Assembly: GCF_000455825.1 (NCBI RefSeq)
Contig: NZ_ATAO01000184.1
Span: 1-64,000 of the forward strand
Source: Microbacterium maritypicum MF109
GTDB taxonomy: Bacteria > Actinomycetota > Actinomycetes > Actinomycetales > Microbacteriaceae
Length of the DNA stretch: 64,000 nt
Reading direction: 5' to 3'
Under the pieces are notes generated by a model. The model had not been told where the DNA came from and ran no database searches. It worked only from the letters and a program-made list of their open reading frames with translations. Both the position numbers and the translations under genes were made by a program. This document shows positions 19,635 to 28,953 of the stretch, piece by piece (the stretch's first letter is position 1; every line of letters starts with the position of its first letter).

Positions 19635-20737
19635 GACTCTCCTTCAGCGACGGTGCGGACTGTTGCGATGATGGTGTCGAGCTGCTCGCGTGTCAGGTGA
19701 TTGTGCACGGGGAGTGAGACGACCTGGGCCGCGAGCATCTCCGCGACCGGCGTCGGCTCGATCACCACATCGGGGCGGTTGCGGTATGCGTCGTAGTCGA
19801 ACACGAGTCTCGGGTAGTACACGCCCGCGCCGATTCCCGCGTCGTTCATTCGCTCGACGAACTCGTCTCGCGTCACCGCAGCGTCGGGAGTGACACGAAT
19901 CGTGTACTGGTGCCACACGTGTCGGCGACCGGGAAGCTCTCCAGGGGTGATGACCCCCTTGACGTCGGCGAGACCGGCGCTGAGGTACGCGGCATTGTCG
20001 CTGCGCGTCTCGACGATGCCGTCGTAGCGATCGAGCTGCGGCAGCACCAGAGCCGCCTGGAGGTCGGTCAGACGATAGTTCTGGCCGAGCATGGCGTAGT
20101 CGTAGCGGGCGCGCATCCCCTGGTTGCGGAGGATGCGCAGGCGGTCGGCGAGTTCGTCATCGTTCGTGGTGACCATCCCGCCTTCGCCGGTGGTCAGGTT
20201 CTTCGTCGCGTAGAAGGAGAACGAGCCGATGTCGTAGCTGCCGGCCGCCTGGTCGCCGAGCTTGCTTCCGTGGGCCTGTGCTGCGTCCTCGAGGATTCGG
20301 AGGCCGCGGTCTCTCGCGATGCCGGAGATGGCTTCCATCTCGGCGATCTGGCCGAAGATGTGGACGGGCATGATCACCTTGGTGCGGTCGCTCAGGCGCG
20401 ACTCGATCGAGGCAGCCGTGATGTTGAAGTCTTCCTCGGAGATGTCCGCGAAGCGTGCGGTCGCGCCGGCCTCAAGGATCGCGTTCAGTGTCGCCGCGAA
20501 GGTGAAGGGGCTCGTGATGACCTCGTCGCCGGGCTCGAGGTCGAGGCACTGCAGGGATGCGATGAGCGAAGTAGTGCCGTTGTTCACCGCGATCGCGTGT
20601 CGAACGCCCGTGAGTTCGGCGAAGCGCTTCTCGAACTCCGCGACGAGCGGACCCTGGGCGACTCGACCGGAGCGGAGGACCTCGAGCACGAGACGCTCTT
20701 CCTCGGCTCCGAACTCGACGACGGTGATTGGTATCAT
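19631..20737 (-). CDS. DegT/DnrJ/EryC1-family PLP sugar aminotransferase (B), WlbC/GnnB-like
   Basis: The 368-residue PLP enzyme has Lys179 in SFYATKNLTTGEGGM and the LEDAAQAHGS cofactor block. GDEVITSPFTFAATLNAIL and QNYRLTDLQAALVLPQLDR are typical of WlbC/WbpE-type 3-aminotransferases, which begin MIP[IF]. Start ATG 20737 is the only good candidate. It is the first gene of a three-gene minus operon with the Gfo/Idh oxidoreductase. Together they would turn a UDP-HexNAc into a 3-amino derivative, by family knowledge. It is divergent from the flippase-like gene. Confidence 0.9.
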   Translation of the reverse strand: MIPITVVEFGAEEERLVLEVLRSGRVAQGPLVAEFEKRFAELTGVRHAIAVNNGTTSLIASLQCLDLEPGDEVITSPFTFAATLNAILEAGATARFADISEEDFNITAASIESRLSDRTKVIMPVHIFGQIAEMEAISGIARDRGLRILEDAAQAHGSKLGDQAAGSYDIGSFSFYATKNLTTGEGGMVTTNDDELADRLRILRNQGMRARYDYAMLGQNYRLTDLQAALVLPQLDRYDGIVETRSDNAAYLSAGLADVKGVITPGELPGRRHVWHQYTIRVTPDAAVTRDEFVERMNDAGIGAGVYYPRLVFDYDAYRNRPDVVIEPTPVAEMLAAQVVSLPVHNHLTREQLDTIIATVRTVAEGES

Positions 20738-20821
20738 GAGACCTACTCATCTGGATGAACGTGAACCAGACCAGCATAACGTCGAGTGACCGTGCCCCCA
20801 GTTCACACGGCGGAAGCCCAT

Positions 20822-21919
20822 ATGTCCGGCGTCACCGCCTTGCTTGCAAAGAAAGAGGGAATCCTCATCGCTGAATCCCGCAGCGCCCGCTCCTGGGTGC
20901 TTCTGATCCTGCGCTATGTGCTGCTGGCACTGGTCCTCGGGTTTGCTGCGTACTATCTCATCTCGCAGTGGGACGAGGTCTCGGCCGCCATCAAGCTGAT
21001 CGCCTGGCAGTCTGCTGTTCTGTCGTTCCTGCTCGTGCTCGCAGGCCTCGCGCTCGGCACGATCAGTTGGATCGCCATCCTGAACGGTCTCGGTGAGGAC
21101 AGGGTGCCATTTCTTCGAGCGGCCCAGATCCTCCTGGTCGGACAACTCGGGAAGTACGTGCCGGGATCGGTGTGGTCGTACGTCATGCAGATGGAACTCG
21201 GGCGCCAGTACAACGTCTCGAGGCCGCGCGTGCTCATCACCGCTCTCTACTCTGCGGGCGTCGGCGTGGTGGCCTCCCTCATCCTCGGCGCGCTGGCCGT
21301 TCCGCTGCTCTCCCAGGAGCAGCCCGAGTTGCTGTGGTTGTTCGCACTGCTTCCGGTCGGGCTGATCTGCCTGCATCCCGCAGTGATGACCTGGTTAGCT
21401 TCCCTCGTTCTGAAACTGTTCCGGCGACCGCCGCTCGATCATCGGGTCAAGGTGTCGACGGTGCTCATCGCCCTCAGCACCTCCATCGGGTCGTACATCT
21501 GCTACGGCTTGCATCTGACATTGCTGGTCAACTCCCTGGCGGATCCCGACCCGCAGACCGTGGTGTTGTTGACGGGTGCGATGGCGATCGGGTTCTCGCT
21601 CAGCCTGTTCGCCTTCATCCTTCCGTCGGGGATCGGGGTGCGCGAGGCCGTGCTCGTCGCAGCGATGGCGACGATCGTCACCGTCCCGCAGGCGGCCGCC
21701 GTGAGCGCCGTGTCGCGGATGATGTTCACCGTCGGCGACGTGGCAGCGGCCGGGGTCGCGGTGCTCTTCGTCATCATCATGCGCCGTCGACTACGTGACG
21801 AAGGGTCGATCAGCACCCTCGACCTGAGCGGGGAGCACGAAGCTCCCTCACATGAGCACCCTGCAGCGCCTGTGCGCGGCGAGGATGACGCAGCCGTGAA
21901 GAAGGATTCCTCCTCGTGA
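20822..21919 (+). CDS. Polytopic membrane protein, LPG synthase transmembrane/flippase-like family
   Basis: The protein of about 365 residues has roughly eight membrane spans, beginning at WVLLILRYVLLALVLGFAAYYL. Family-typical QLGKYVPGSVWSYV and PSGIGVREAVLVAAM are both present. This matches the UPF0104/lysylphosphatidylglycerol-synthase membrane region without the aminoacyl-transfer domain. Members in glycan loci are often suspected of lipid-linked substrate handling. An acidic tail follows the last span. ATG 20822 with upstream GGAAG is preferred over GTG 20786. The stop overlaps the LpxA-like start by 4 nt (GTGA). Confidence 0.75.
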   Translation: MSGVTALLAKKEGILIAESRSARSWVLLILRYVLLALVLGFAAYYLISQWDEVSAAIKLIAWQSAVLSFLLVLAGLALGTISWIAILNGLGEDRVPFLRAAQILLVGQLGKYVPGSVWSYVMQMELGRQYNVSRPRVLITALYSAGVGVVASLILGALAVPLLSQEQPELLWLFALLPVGLICLHPAVMTWLASLVLKLFRRPPLDHRVKVSTVLIALSTSIGSYICYGLHLTLLVNSLADPDPQTVVLLTGAMAIGFSLSLFAFILPSGIGVREAVLVAAMATIVTVPQAAAVSAVSRMMFTVGDVAAAGVAVLFVIIMRRRLRDEGSISTLDLSGEHEAPSHEHPAAPVRGEDDAAVKKDSSS

Positions 21920-22566
21920 ACACGATCCATCCGAGCGCACATGTTTCCCGCGGGGTCGAACTCGGCAGCGGAAACGTCGTCGGGCCCGGGGTCGTCATCC
22001 ATCCCGGGGTGCGCCTCGGCGACGACAACTGGATCGGTGCGGGTGTCGTCCTCGGCGCACCGCCGGAGGTCAGATCGTTCGCCCATCCTCGCGACGAGGA
22101 GGATTCGTATGGAGCTGGCCTTCTGATCGGGTCGCAGAACGTCATCCGCGAGGCGGCGCAGGTCCATCAGGGTTCCCAGCGACCGACCGAGATCGGCGAC
22201 GGCGCCTTCATCATGAACCAGGTGTACGTCGCGCATGACGGCAACATCGGGAACGGCGTGACGCTCGCGTCCAGCGTGTTGCTCGCAGGTCACGTCACGG
22301 TCGGCGAGCGGGCGAACCTCGGTCTGGGCGTGGCGGTTCATCAGTTCCGCACCGTGGGCGTGGGAGCGATGGTGGGAATGGGTTCGGTCGTGACCGCCGA
22401 TGTTCCCGCCTTCGCCAAGGTCTACGGCGTGCCCGCGCGGGTCGTGGGTGCGAACGTGGTCGGCATGCAACGTTCCGGCATCGCGAACGCTGATGCCGAG
22501 GATCTCGATCGCCGCTATCGGGACGGCACAGCATTCGACGATGTCCTGTCCCGGCTGCTCGGCTGA
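21916..22566 (+). CDS. LpxA-like acyl-ACP:sugar-nucleotide acyltransferase
   Basis: This 216-residue left-handed beta-helix protein follows the LpxA pattern rather than a generic acetyltransferase. It starts IHPSAHVSRGVELGSGNVVG. It then shows VLGAPPEVRSF, LLIGSQNVIREAAQVHQGS, IMNQVYVAHDGNIGNGVTLA, LLAGHVTVG, VAVHQFRTVGVGAMVGMGSV and DVPAFAKVYGVPAR. His107-Asp108 aligns with the LpxA catalytic His-Asp, and His126 and His142 match other conserved positions. LpxA transfers a hydroxyacyl chain from ACP to UDP-GlcNAc or UDP-GlcNAc3N. It is shorter than LpxA (about 260). GTG 21916 overlaps the upstream stop. LpxA in a monoderm locus is unexpected. Confidence 0.8.
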   Translation: MNTIHPSAHVSRGVELGSGNVVGPGVVIHPGVRLGDDNWIGAGVVLGAPPEVRSFAHPRDEEDSYGAGLLIGSQNVIREAAQVHQGSQRPTEIGDGAFIMNQVYVAHDGNIGNGVTLASSVLLAGHVTVGERANLGLGVAVHQFRTVGVGAMVGMGSVVTADVPAFAKVYGVPARVVGANVVGMQRSGIANADAEDLDRRYRDGTAFDDVLSRLLG

Positions 22567-22585
22567 CGCGGCGCTCGCTGTCTGA

Positions 22586-23764
<1,179 letters not shown>

Positions 23765-23774
23765 ACTCGACATC

Positions 23775-24593
23775 GTGAGTCACGCTGCTGTCGGGGCGCC
23801 CGGGACGCCCCGGCGATATCTGCATTCGTTGTGGCTGCTGTCGTCCCGTGACCTGAAGGTCCGCTACTCGACCAGCCTCCTCGGGTATCTGTGGTCGGTG
23901 CTGGATCCGCTCGTGATGAGTGCGATCTACTGGTTCGTGTTCACACAGGTGTTCAACCGCGACGTCGGCGAAGAGCCCTACATCATCTTCCTGATCAGCG
24001 CGCTGCTCCCGTGGGTGTGGTTCAACGCTTCGGTGTCCGACTTCACCCGTGCGTTCAAGAAGGACGCCCGGCTGGTGCGCTCCACCGCCATCCCGCGCTC
24101 GATCTGGGTGAATCGGATCGTGCTCAGCAAGGGCATCGAGTACTTGTTCTCGCTGCCGGTACTGGTGCTCTTCATCGTCGTGAACCTGTTCGTCGAGCTG
24201 GATCCGGGGCGAACCGTGCACGTCGGCTGGGGCATCCTGTGGATGCCGGTGGCGATGATTCTGCAGACCGTTCTCCTCGTCGGGTTGGGCCTGCTCATTG
24301 CCCCGCTCTGCGTGCTCTTCGTCGACCTCGAACGCACGACGGCACTGGTTCTGCGCGCGATGTTCTATGCGACACCGATCATCTACAACGTCACCGATCT
24401 TCCCGGCATCTTCCAGACGCTCGGGGCATTCAACCCTCTTGCGGGAATCATGATGCTCTATCGCATGCCTTTCTTCCCTGATCAATGGAACCCGTTCACC
24501 CTGACCATCAGCGTCGTCATGAGTCTGTTGATCCTCGGACTGGGCATCTGGACATTCCGGAGCCTGGAACGACCCGTCCTGAAGGAGCTGTGA
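23775..24593 (+). CDS. ABC-2 type polysaccharide exporter, membrane subunit (second system)
   Basis: The 272-residue permease has the N-terminal amphipathic stretch LHSLWLLSSRDLKVRYSTSL and the GYLWSVLDPL motif. About six spans follow, with VRSTAIPRSIWVNRIVLS and FYATPIIYNV as in Wzm/TagG proteins. GTG 23775 is only 10 bp after glf. The stop overlaps the ATPase start by one base (TGATG). It differs clearly in sequence from the permease at 8057-8959, so a second polysaccharide or glycolipid is exported. Confidence 0.92.
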   Translation: MSHAAVGAPGTPRRYLHSLWLLSSRDLKVRYSTSLLGYLWSVLDPLVMSAIYWFVFTQVFNRDVGEEPYIIFLISALLPWVWFNASVSDFTRAFKKDARLVRSTAIPRSIWVNRIVLSKGIEYLFSLPVLVLFIVVNLFVELDPGRTVHVGWGILWMPVAMILQTVLLVGLGLLIAPLCVLFVDLERTTALVLRAMFYATPIIYNVTDLPGIFQTLGAFNPLAGIMMLYRMPFFPDQWNPFTLTISVVMSLLILGLGIWTFRSLERPVLKEL

Positions 24594-25327
24594 TGGGCGC
24601 GGCCATCGAAGTGCGGGGGCTCGGCGTCCACTTCCGTCGCAACAGGCGCGGCAGCCGCAGCTTCAAGGATCTCTTCGCCGGTGCTTCTCGGCGTTCGCGC
24701 CCGGGTGAGTTCTGGGCACTCCGCGACGTGACGTTCTCGGTCGAACCGGGGGAGTCGATCGGTGTCGTCGGGCGCAACGGTCAGGGGAAGTCCACTCTCC
24801 TCCGTCTGGTCGCGAAGGTGCTTCTGCCGGACGAGGGCACGGTCGAGGTGAACGGCGGAGTGGCTCCGCTCATCGAGATCACCGGGGGGTTCGTCGGAGA
24901 TCTCACGGTTCGGGAGAACGTGCGTCTGACCTCGGGTCTGCACGGGATGTCACGCGAAGAGGTGAGTCGACGCTATGACGGCATCATCGAGTTCGCCGAG
25001 CTCGCTGGATTCGAGGACACGCCTTACAAGCATCTCTCCAACGGGATGAAGGTCCGACTCGCCTTCGCCGTCGTCTCGCAGCTCGACGAGCCCATCCTGC
25101 TCGTCGACGAGGTGCTGGCGGTGGGCGACAAGGCTTTCCGTGAGAAGTGCTACACGCGCATAGACGAGTTGCTGGCAGACGGGCGCACGCTTTTCTTCGT
25201 GAGCCACAACGAGCGCGACCTTCGGAGGTTCTGCACTCGGGGACTCTACCTCGACAAGGGTGCGCTCGTCCTCGACGCCTCGATCGGCGAAGTCCTCGAC
25301 ATGTACAACGCGGACCACTCGGGGTGA
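24593..25327 (+). CDS. ABC exporter ATPase lacking a C-terminal glycan-binding domain (second system)
   Basis: The 244-residue ATPase has Walker A GRNGQGKS (60-67), signature LSNGMKVRL and Walker B ILLVDEVLAVGDKAF. It ends soon after the switch histidine region (FFVSHNERDLRRF). It therefore resembles TagH/KpsT-type short exporters rather than the Wzt protein at 8963-10174. ATG 24593 is preceded by GAAGGAGCTG and overlaps the permease stop by one base. The missing recognition domain suggests its substrate is chosen differently. Confidence 0.93.
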   Translation: MGAAIEVRGLGVHFRRNRRGSRSFKDLFAGASRRSRPGEFWALRDVTFSVEPGESIGVVGRNGQGKSTLLRLVAKVLLPDEGTVEVNGGVAPLIEITGGFVGDLTVRENVRLTSGLHGMSREEVSRRYDGIIEFAELAGFEDTPYKHLSNGMKVRLAFAVVSQLDEPILLVDEVLAVGDKAFREKCYTRIDELLADGRTLFFVSHNERDLRRFCTRGLYLDKGALVLDASIGEVLDMYNADHSG

Positions 25328-25407
25328 GATGTCCCCAGCCGGAGTCTTGTTAGGCTGGTCAGCTGTGCGCGGATTCCCGCGGTCGCACGTATCGAAATGG
25401 ACTGGGC

Positions 25408-26652
25408 ATGAGAATTGCAGTCGTAAACAACTTCTTCCCGCCTCGCCCTGGTGGCTCGGCGCATCTCGCTCAGCACCTTGCGAAGAAGTATGCAGCAGCC
25501 GGGCACGAGGTCCTCGTGCTCACCGCGACATACGGCGAGGCGCCGCGGGAAGAGACGAAGGACGGGATAAGGATCGTGCGGATTCCCGCCTGGACCCTGC
25601 CCAAGACGCGGTTCGCCGCGAACTTCGACATCGGGTTCGTCTCTTCCCCGAGCGCGAAGCGTCGTGTGTTCGAACTGCTCGATGCGTTCGCGCCCGACGT
25701 CGTCCACCAGCACGGGCAGTTCTTCGACCTCACCTGGCTCAGTGGATGGTGGGCGAGAAAGCGACGTGTGCCCACCCTCCTGAGCATTCACACCCGGCTG
25801 GAAAGCCCGTTGAGCAAGTTCAACTCGTTCGTCTACGGGGCCGCCGACCGGATGCTCGTCGCTCCTCTCATGCGGGTCCATCGGCCGAAGCTCGTGGTGA
25901 TGGACATCCTGATGGATCGCTACATCGACAAGCGGTACGCGCGCTGTATCAGTGGAAAGGTGAACATTCCGGTGGGTATCGATCCCGCCGTCATGCGAGG
26001 CGGGGATGCCTCCGTCGCGATCGCGAAGCTGGGGCAGCCGGGCAAACGCATCATCGTCTCGATCGGACACGTGATTCCGCAACGGAGCCGCATCGCGCTC
26101 GTTCGCGCTCTGCCGCAGATCCTCGTCGAGCACCCCGACACCCTGGTCGTGGTCGTCGGCGGGGTCTACCACGATGAGTTCCTGAAGATCGCGGCTGAGC
26201 TCGATGTCGAGCACGCCGTCGTCGCGCTGGGCGCTCTGCCTCAGGCAGAGGTGCCCGACTATCTCGCTGCGGCGGAGATCGAAGTCCACGAACTCGAAGG
26301 TGGTGGGTTCGGGACAGCGAGCCTCGAAGCGCTCGCATCCGGTATCCCCGTGATCGCGGCGATCGAGCCGGACAACTTCCTCGATCTCGTCGTGGAGAGC
26401 GGGCGAGAACTGTTCATCGTTCCGCCCGTGAGTTCGAAGGATCCCGGAGCCGATCCCGTGGCGCTGGCCGCTCTGATCAATCAGATTCTCGACAACCCCG
26501 AAGCGACGCGCGAGGCCGTGTCGATGAATGCTCAGGCGTTCATCGACCAGAACTTCACCATCGATGCCGTCGCCGGGCGCCACCTCGAGGTCTTGAAGGA
26601 GCTCGCGGAGGAACCGATTCAGACGGGTTCACGCTCGAACCGCGCCGGGTAG
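25408..26652 (+). CDS. GT4-family glycosyltransferase
   Basis: The 414-residue GT-B fold enzyme starts MRIAVVNNFFPPRPGGSAHL, the usual donor-independent N-terminal motif. The C-terminal Rossmann half has RIIVSIGHVIPQRSR, ALGALPQAEVPDYLAAAEI and the EGGGFGTASLEALASGIPVIA block. The acidic residue that contacts the nucleotide-sugar diphosphate lies in that last block. It stands alone 80 bp after the exporter, with a possible TAGGCT -10 at 25351-25356, and ends at a strong hairpin. Donor and acceptor are unknown. Confidence 0.87.
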   Translation: MRIAVVNNFFPPRPGGSAHLAQHLAKKYAAAGHEVLVLTATYGEAPREETKDGIRIVRIPAWTLPKTRFAANFDIGFVSSPSAKRRVFELLDAFAPDVVHQHGQFFDLTWLSGWWARKRRVPTLLSIHTRLESPLSKFNSFVYGAADRMLVAPLMRVHRPKLVVMDILMDRYIDKRYARCISGKVNIPVGIDPAVMRGGDASVAIAKLGQPGKRIIVSIGHVIPQRSRIALVRALPQILVEHPDTLVVVVGGVYHDEFLKIAAELDVEHAVVALGALPQAEVPDYLAAAEIEVHELEGGGFGTASLEALASGIPVIAAIEPDNFLDLVVESGRELFIVPPVSSKDPGADPVALAALINQILDNPEATREAVSMNAQAFIDQNFTIDAVAGRHLEVLKELAEEPIQTGSRSNRAG

Positions 26653-26670
26653 GCCGGACAGCCGGCGTGA

Positions 26671-26700
26671 ACGTGGTTGCCGTGCCGACAGCAACCACGT
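26671..26700. terminator. Bidirectional hairpin terminator
   Basis: ACGTGGTTGC (26671-26680) and GCAACCACGT (26691-26700) are perfect 10-bp arms around a 10-nt loop. They lie between the convergent GT4 and LpxD-like genes. Confidence 0.8.
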
Positions 26701-26707
26701 CTGCCCG

Positions 26708-27580
26708 CTAAGAGCGGGCGACCACCCGCGCGGGGTTGCCGAGGACCTGGTCGCCGGCAGATACCTCGCGAAAGACCACGCTCCCGATTCCGATACGTGC
26801 ACCCGCGCCGACCCGGACCCGGTCGATGAGCGTCGCGTTGGGGCCGACCCAGACGTCATCTCCGACTGCTGTGCTTCCTGCCAGGACCGCACCCGCGGCA
26901 ACGAACACGCGTTCCCCGAGCTGGCTGCCGTGGGCGATCATCACGTTGCAATCGATGCGACAGTCTGCGCCGAGGCGAGTGTGGCGACGAGAGAAGCCAC
27001 GTCCCACAACCGTGAGCGACCCGATCTCGGACCCTTCGCCGATGACCGTCTCCCCGTCGTGGACGACGCTCAACACGCCGCGGCTCGTTCGCTTGTGCTC
27101 GAATCCGCTGGTGCCGATCACTGCGCCCGCCCTGATCACGGCGTTGGCGCCGATCCGGGCCGACCGCAGAACGGTCGCGTTGGCCTCGATGATCACGTTC
27201 GCGCCGATCTCGACGCCGATGGGGTCGACGAACGCTGTCGGATGGATCGAGGCGCTGTCCGCGATGACACTGGGTTCCGTCTCGAGCGTCGAGGTCAGCG
27301 CGACCTGATTGTGCAGTGAGTAGAACGCCCACCGGGGATCGTCGGTGACGACGATCACCACGTCGTGAAGAACCGCCCGTGCATCCGTCTCCAGCGGCGT
27401 CGCGACCAGGAGGACGCGGAGGGCAGGGTTGGCTGCGGCCTCCGGCAGGAAGCGGGCGTCGTCGATGAAGCTGAGAATCGACCGACCGGGATCCGTGCCT
27501 GCCATATCCAGCCCGGCAACTTCGAATGGCTCTGCGGCTTCTATGTCGGTAGCGCGGCGGAGGTCGTCGTGAGTGATCAT
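26708..27580 (-). CDS. LpxD-like hexapeptide acyltransferase
   Basis: The 290-residue protein has an N-terminal domain of about 95 residues and then SIHPTAFVDPIGVEIGANVI, the classic LpxD entry to the beta helix. RIDCNVMIAHGSQLGERVFV carries His217 at the position of the LpxD catalytic histidine (IAHNxxIG in known LpxD). LpxD N-acylates an acyl-sugar nucleotide from acyl-ACP. The N-terminal domain is not obviously the LpxD uridine-binding one. The gene is divergent from an ACP/KAS III pair. TAGAAT lies 7 nt before the ATG, giving a leaderless pattern. An acetyltransferase of the NeuD/PglD type is an alternative. Confidence 0.75.
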   Translation of the reverse strand: MITHDDLRRATDIEAAEPFEVAGLDMAGTDPGRSILSFIDDARFLPEAAANPALRVLLVATPLETDARAVLHDVVIVVTDDPRWAFYSLHNQVALTSTLETEPSVIADSASIHPTAFVDPIGVEIGANVIIEANATVLRSARIGANAVIRAGAVIGTSGFEHKRTSRGVLSVVHDGETVIGEGSEIGSLTVVGRGFSRRHTRLGADCRIDCNVMIAHGSQLGERVFVAAGAVLAGSTAVGDDVWVGPNATLIDRVRVGAGARIGIGSVVFREVSAGDQVLGNPARVVARS

Positions 27581-27587
27581 CTAAGTG

Positions 27588-27593
27588 ATTCTA
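27588..27593 (-). promoter_or_regulatory. -10 element of the LpxD-like gene (leaderless pattern)
   Basis: On the minus strand TAGAAT is followed by 7 nt and the ATG at 27580. Confidence 0.5.
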
Positions 27594-27629
27594 TTCGGCC
27601 CTCGACGCCTCTCTGAGAGTCCCGAGGGA

Positions 27630-27635
27630 TATACT
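27630..27635 (+). promoter_or_regulatory. -10 element for the ACP/KAS III pair
   Basis: TATACT is an excellent -10 hexamer, 47 nt before the ACP start. No clear -35 box lies at the usual distance. Confidence 0.45.
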
Positions 27636-27682
27636 TTGTGTCGTGCGTCGAGAAGTTCGATGCCTGAGAGGAGTCAGCCGTC

Positions 27683-27910
27683 GTGATGTCATCTGCGGAA
27701 CTTAAGTCGCTCATCGATGAGGCGCTCGGCGGTGTGCAGCCCGACGGTGCTCCCAGCGATCGTCTCTGGGACTCCCTCGACCAGCTCGAGATCACCACGC
27801 ACCTCCACGACCACCTCGGCGACGGCGTGAGCGACATCGACGCGCTCGCCTCGTTCAAGGATTTCGACGAGCTCGCGGGCATCCTCAGGACAGAGGGCTT
27901 CATTGAGTAA
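27683..27910 (+). CDS. Acyl carrier protein
   Basis: This small acidic 75-residue protein has the phosphopantetheine attachment motif DSLD at 30-33 (Ser31), set in WDSLDQLEITTHL. It is small, acidic and probably helical, as expected for an ACP. AGGAG lies 9 nt before GTG 27683, and an adjacent ATG at 27686 is the alternative. The next gene, a KAS III-like synthase, overlaps it by 8 bp, so the two are made together. It is probably a dedicated carrier for the locus rather than the general fatty-acid ACP, which is inference from position. Confidence 0.88.
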   Translation: MMSSAELKSLIDEALGGVQPDGAPSDRLWDSLDQLEITTHLHDHLGDGVSDIDALASFKDFDELAGILRTEGFIE

Positions 27911-28865
27911 GCTCTGGGTCTACGGGCCTTCGACCGCGCTTGGTTCCGAGAGGATCGATGTCGCCGAGCTTCTCGAACAGTACGGCCCGGTGCGCCCTGA
28001 CTTCATGGACAAGACCGGGTTCCACACGTTGTACGCCACACCGGACGACGTCTCGGCCATGGATCTTGCCGTCGAGTCGATCGAGAAGATCGACGATGGT
28101 TGGTGGCGGGACGCGGTCGACGGACTCGTGCATGTCTCGTCGACGAGTGTCTTGACGGCCCCGGGCAACGCACATCTCCTTCAGGCGCGGCTCGATCTCA
28201 AGAAGGAGACGTTCGTCCTCGACATCAATGACGCGTGCACCGGATTCGTCCGCGCACTGGCCGTCGTCGACGCGATTATCGCCGCGGGGCTCGCGCGTAC
28301 CGTGCTTCTTGTCGCCGCTGACACCTACACGAAGCTCTACGACCCGTCGGAGCTCAAAGTCTCGCCGTTGTTCTCGGACGGAGCAAGCGTGCTCATCGTG
28401 AGCGGCGCGCCTCTGTCCAACGTTCCGGACGGTGTCGTCGCACACGAGTGGGAGATCATCGCTTCGACCTTCCGATCCGAGGGAGGCCACGCAGCGGACC
28501 TCTGCATCACACCTGATGCGCTCCGCGAGTCGGGGCATCTCACGATGAATGGTGGAGCGGTCTACACGTTCGTGCTGCGCAACATCGCCGAGGTCGTCCA
28601 GGACCTGACCGACCAGGCCGGTTCGCTCGATGATGTCTCGTGGTATGTGCATCAGGGATCGAGAACTGTGGTCACCGCCGTCGAGAAGGTCCTGAACGCA
28701 GAGCAAGGCAGTCTCTTCCGCTCCGCAGGCTACGGCAACGTGGTTCAGAGCTCCATCCCGTTCCAGCTTGCGGACGCTTCGGGTGATGAGTCGACGATCG
28801 GATTCCTCGGGTTCGGAGTTGGGCTGACCATTGCGGGTGCCGTCGTCAGGCAGCGCCGCATCTGA
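27903..28865 (+). CDS. 3-oxoacyl-ACP synthase III-like protein (KAS III/FabH superfamily)
   Basis: The 320-residue thiolase-fold protein retains a full Cys-His-Asn triad: Cys112 in DINDACTGF, His250 in WYVHQGSRT and Asn279 in AGYGNVVQSSIP. KAS III enzymes condense an acyl-CoA starter with malonyl-ACP or transfer acyl groups. The TTG start at 27903 lies inside the ACP gene (8-bp overlap), indicating tight coupling to that ACP. It differs from housekeeping FabH in the N-terminal region (LWVYGPSTALGSERIDV). The product may supply the acyl chain for the LpxA/LpxD-like enzymes, which is inference. Confidence 0.82.
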   Translation: MSKLWVYGPSTALGSERIDVAELLEQYGPVRPDFMDKTGFHTLYATPDDVSAMDLAVESIEKIDDGWWRDAVDGLVHVSSTSVLTAPGNAHLLQARLDLKKETFVLDINDACTGFVRALAVVDAIIAAGLARTVLLVAADTYTKLYDPSELKVSPLFSDGASVLIVSGAPLSNVPDGVVAHEWEIIASTFRSEGGHAADLCITPDALRESGHLTMNGGAVYTFVLRNIAEVVQDLTDQAGSLDDVSWYVHQGSRTVVTAVEKVLNAEQGSLFRSAGYGNVVQSSIPFQLADASGDESTIGFLGFGVGLTIAGAVVRQRRI

Positions 28866-28876
28866 GGTTCCTGCGC

Positions 28877-28941
28877 GACCCACGCGCACGATTCATCGAA
28901 CCGGGGATCGGCCCGCGTTCGACGAACCGTGCGCGTGGGTC
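28877..28941. terminator. Long bidirectional hairpin terminator
   Basis: GACCCACGCGCACG (28877-28890) and CGTGCGCGTGGGTC (28928-28941) are 14-bp perfect arms around a 37-nt loop. A pyrimidine-rich CTCTTCGTTC follows. It separates the convergent KAS III and deacetylase genes. Confidence 0.85.
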
Positions 28942-28953
28942 TCTTCGTTCACC

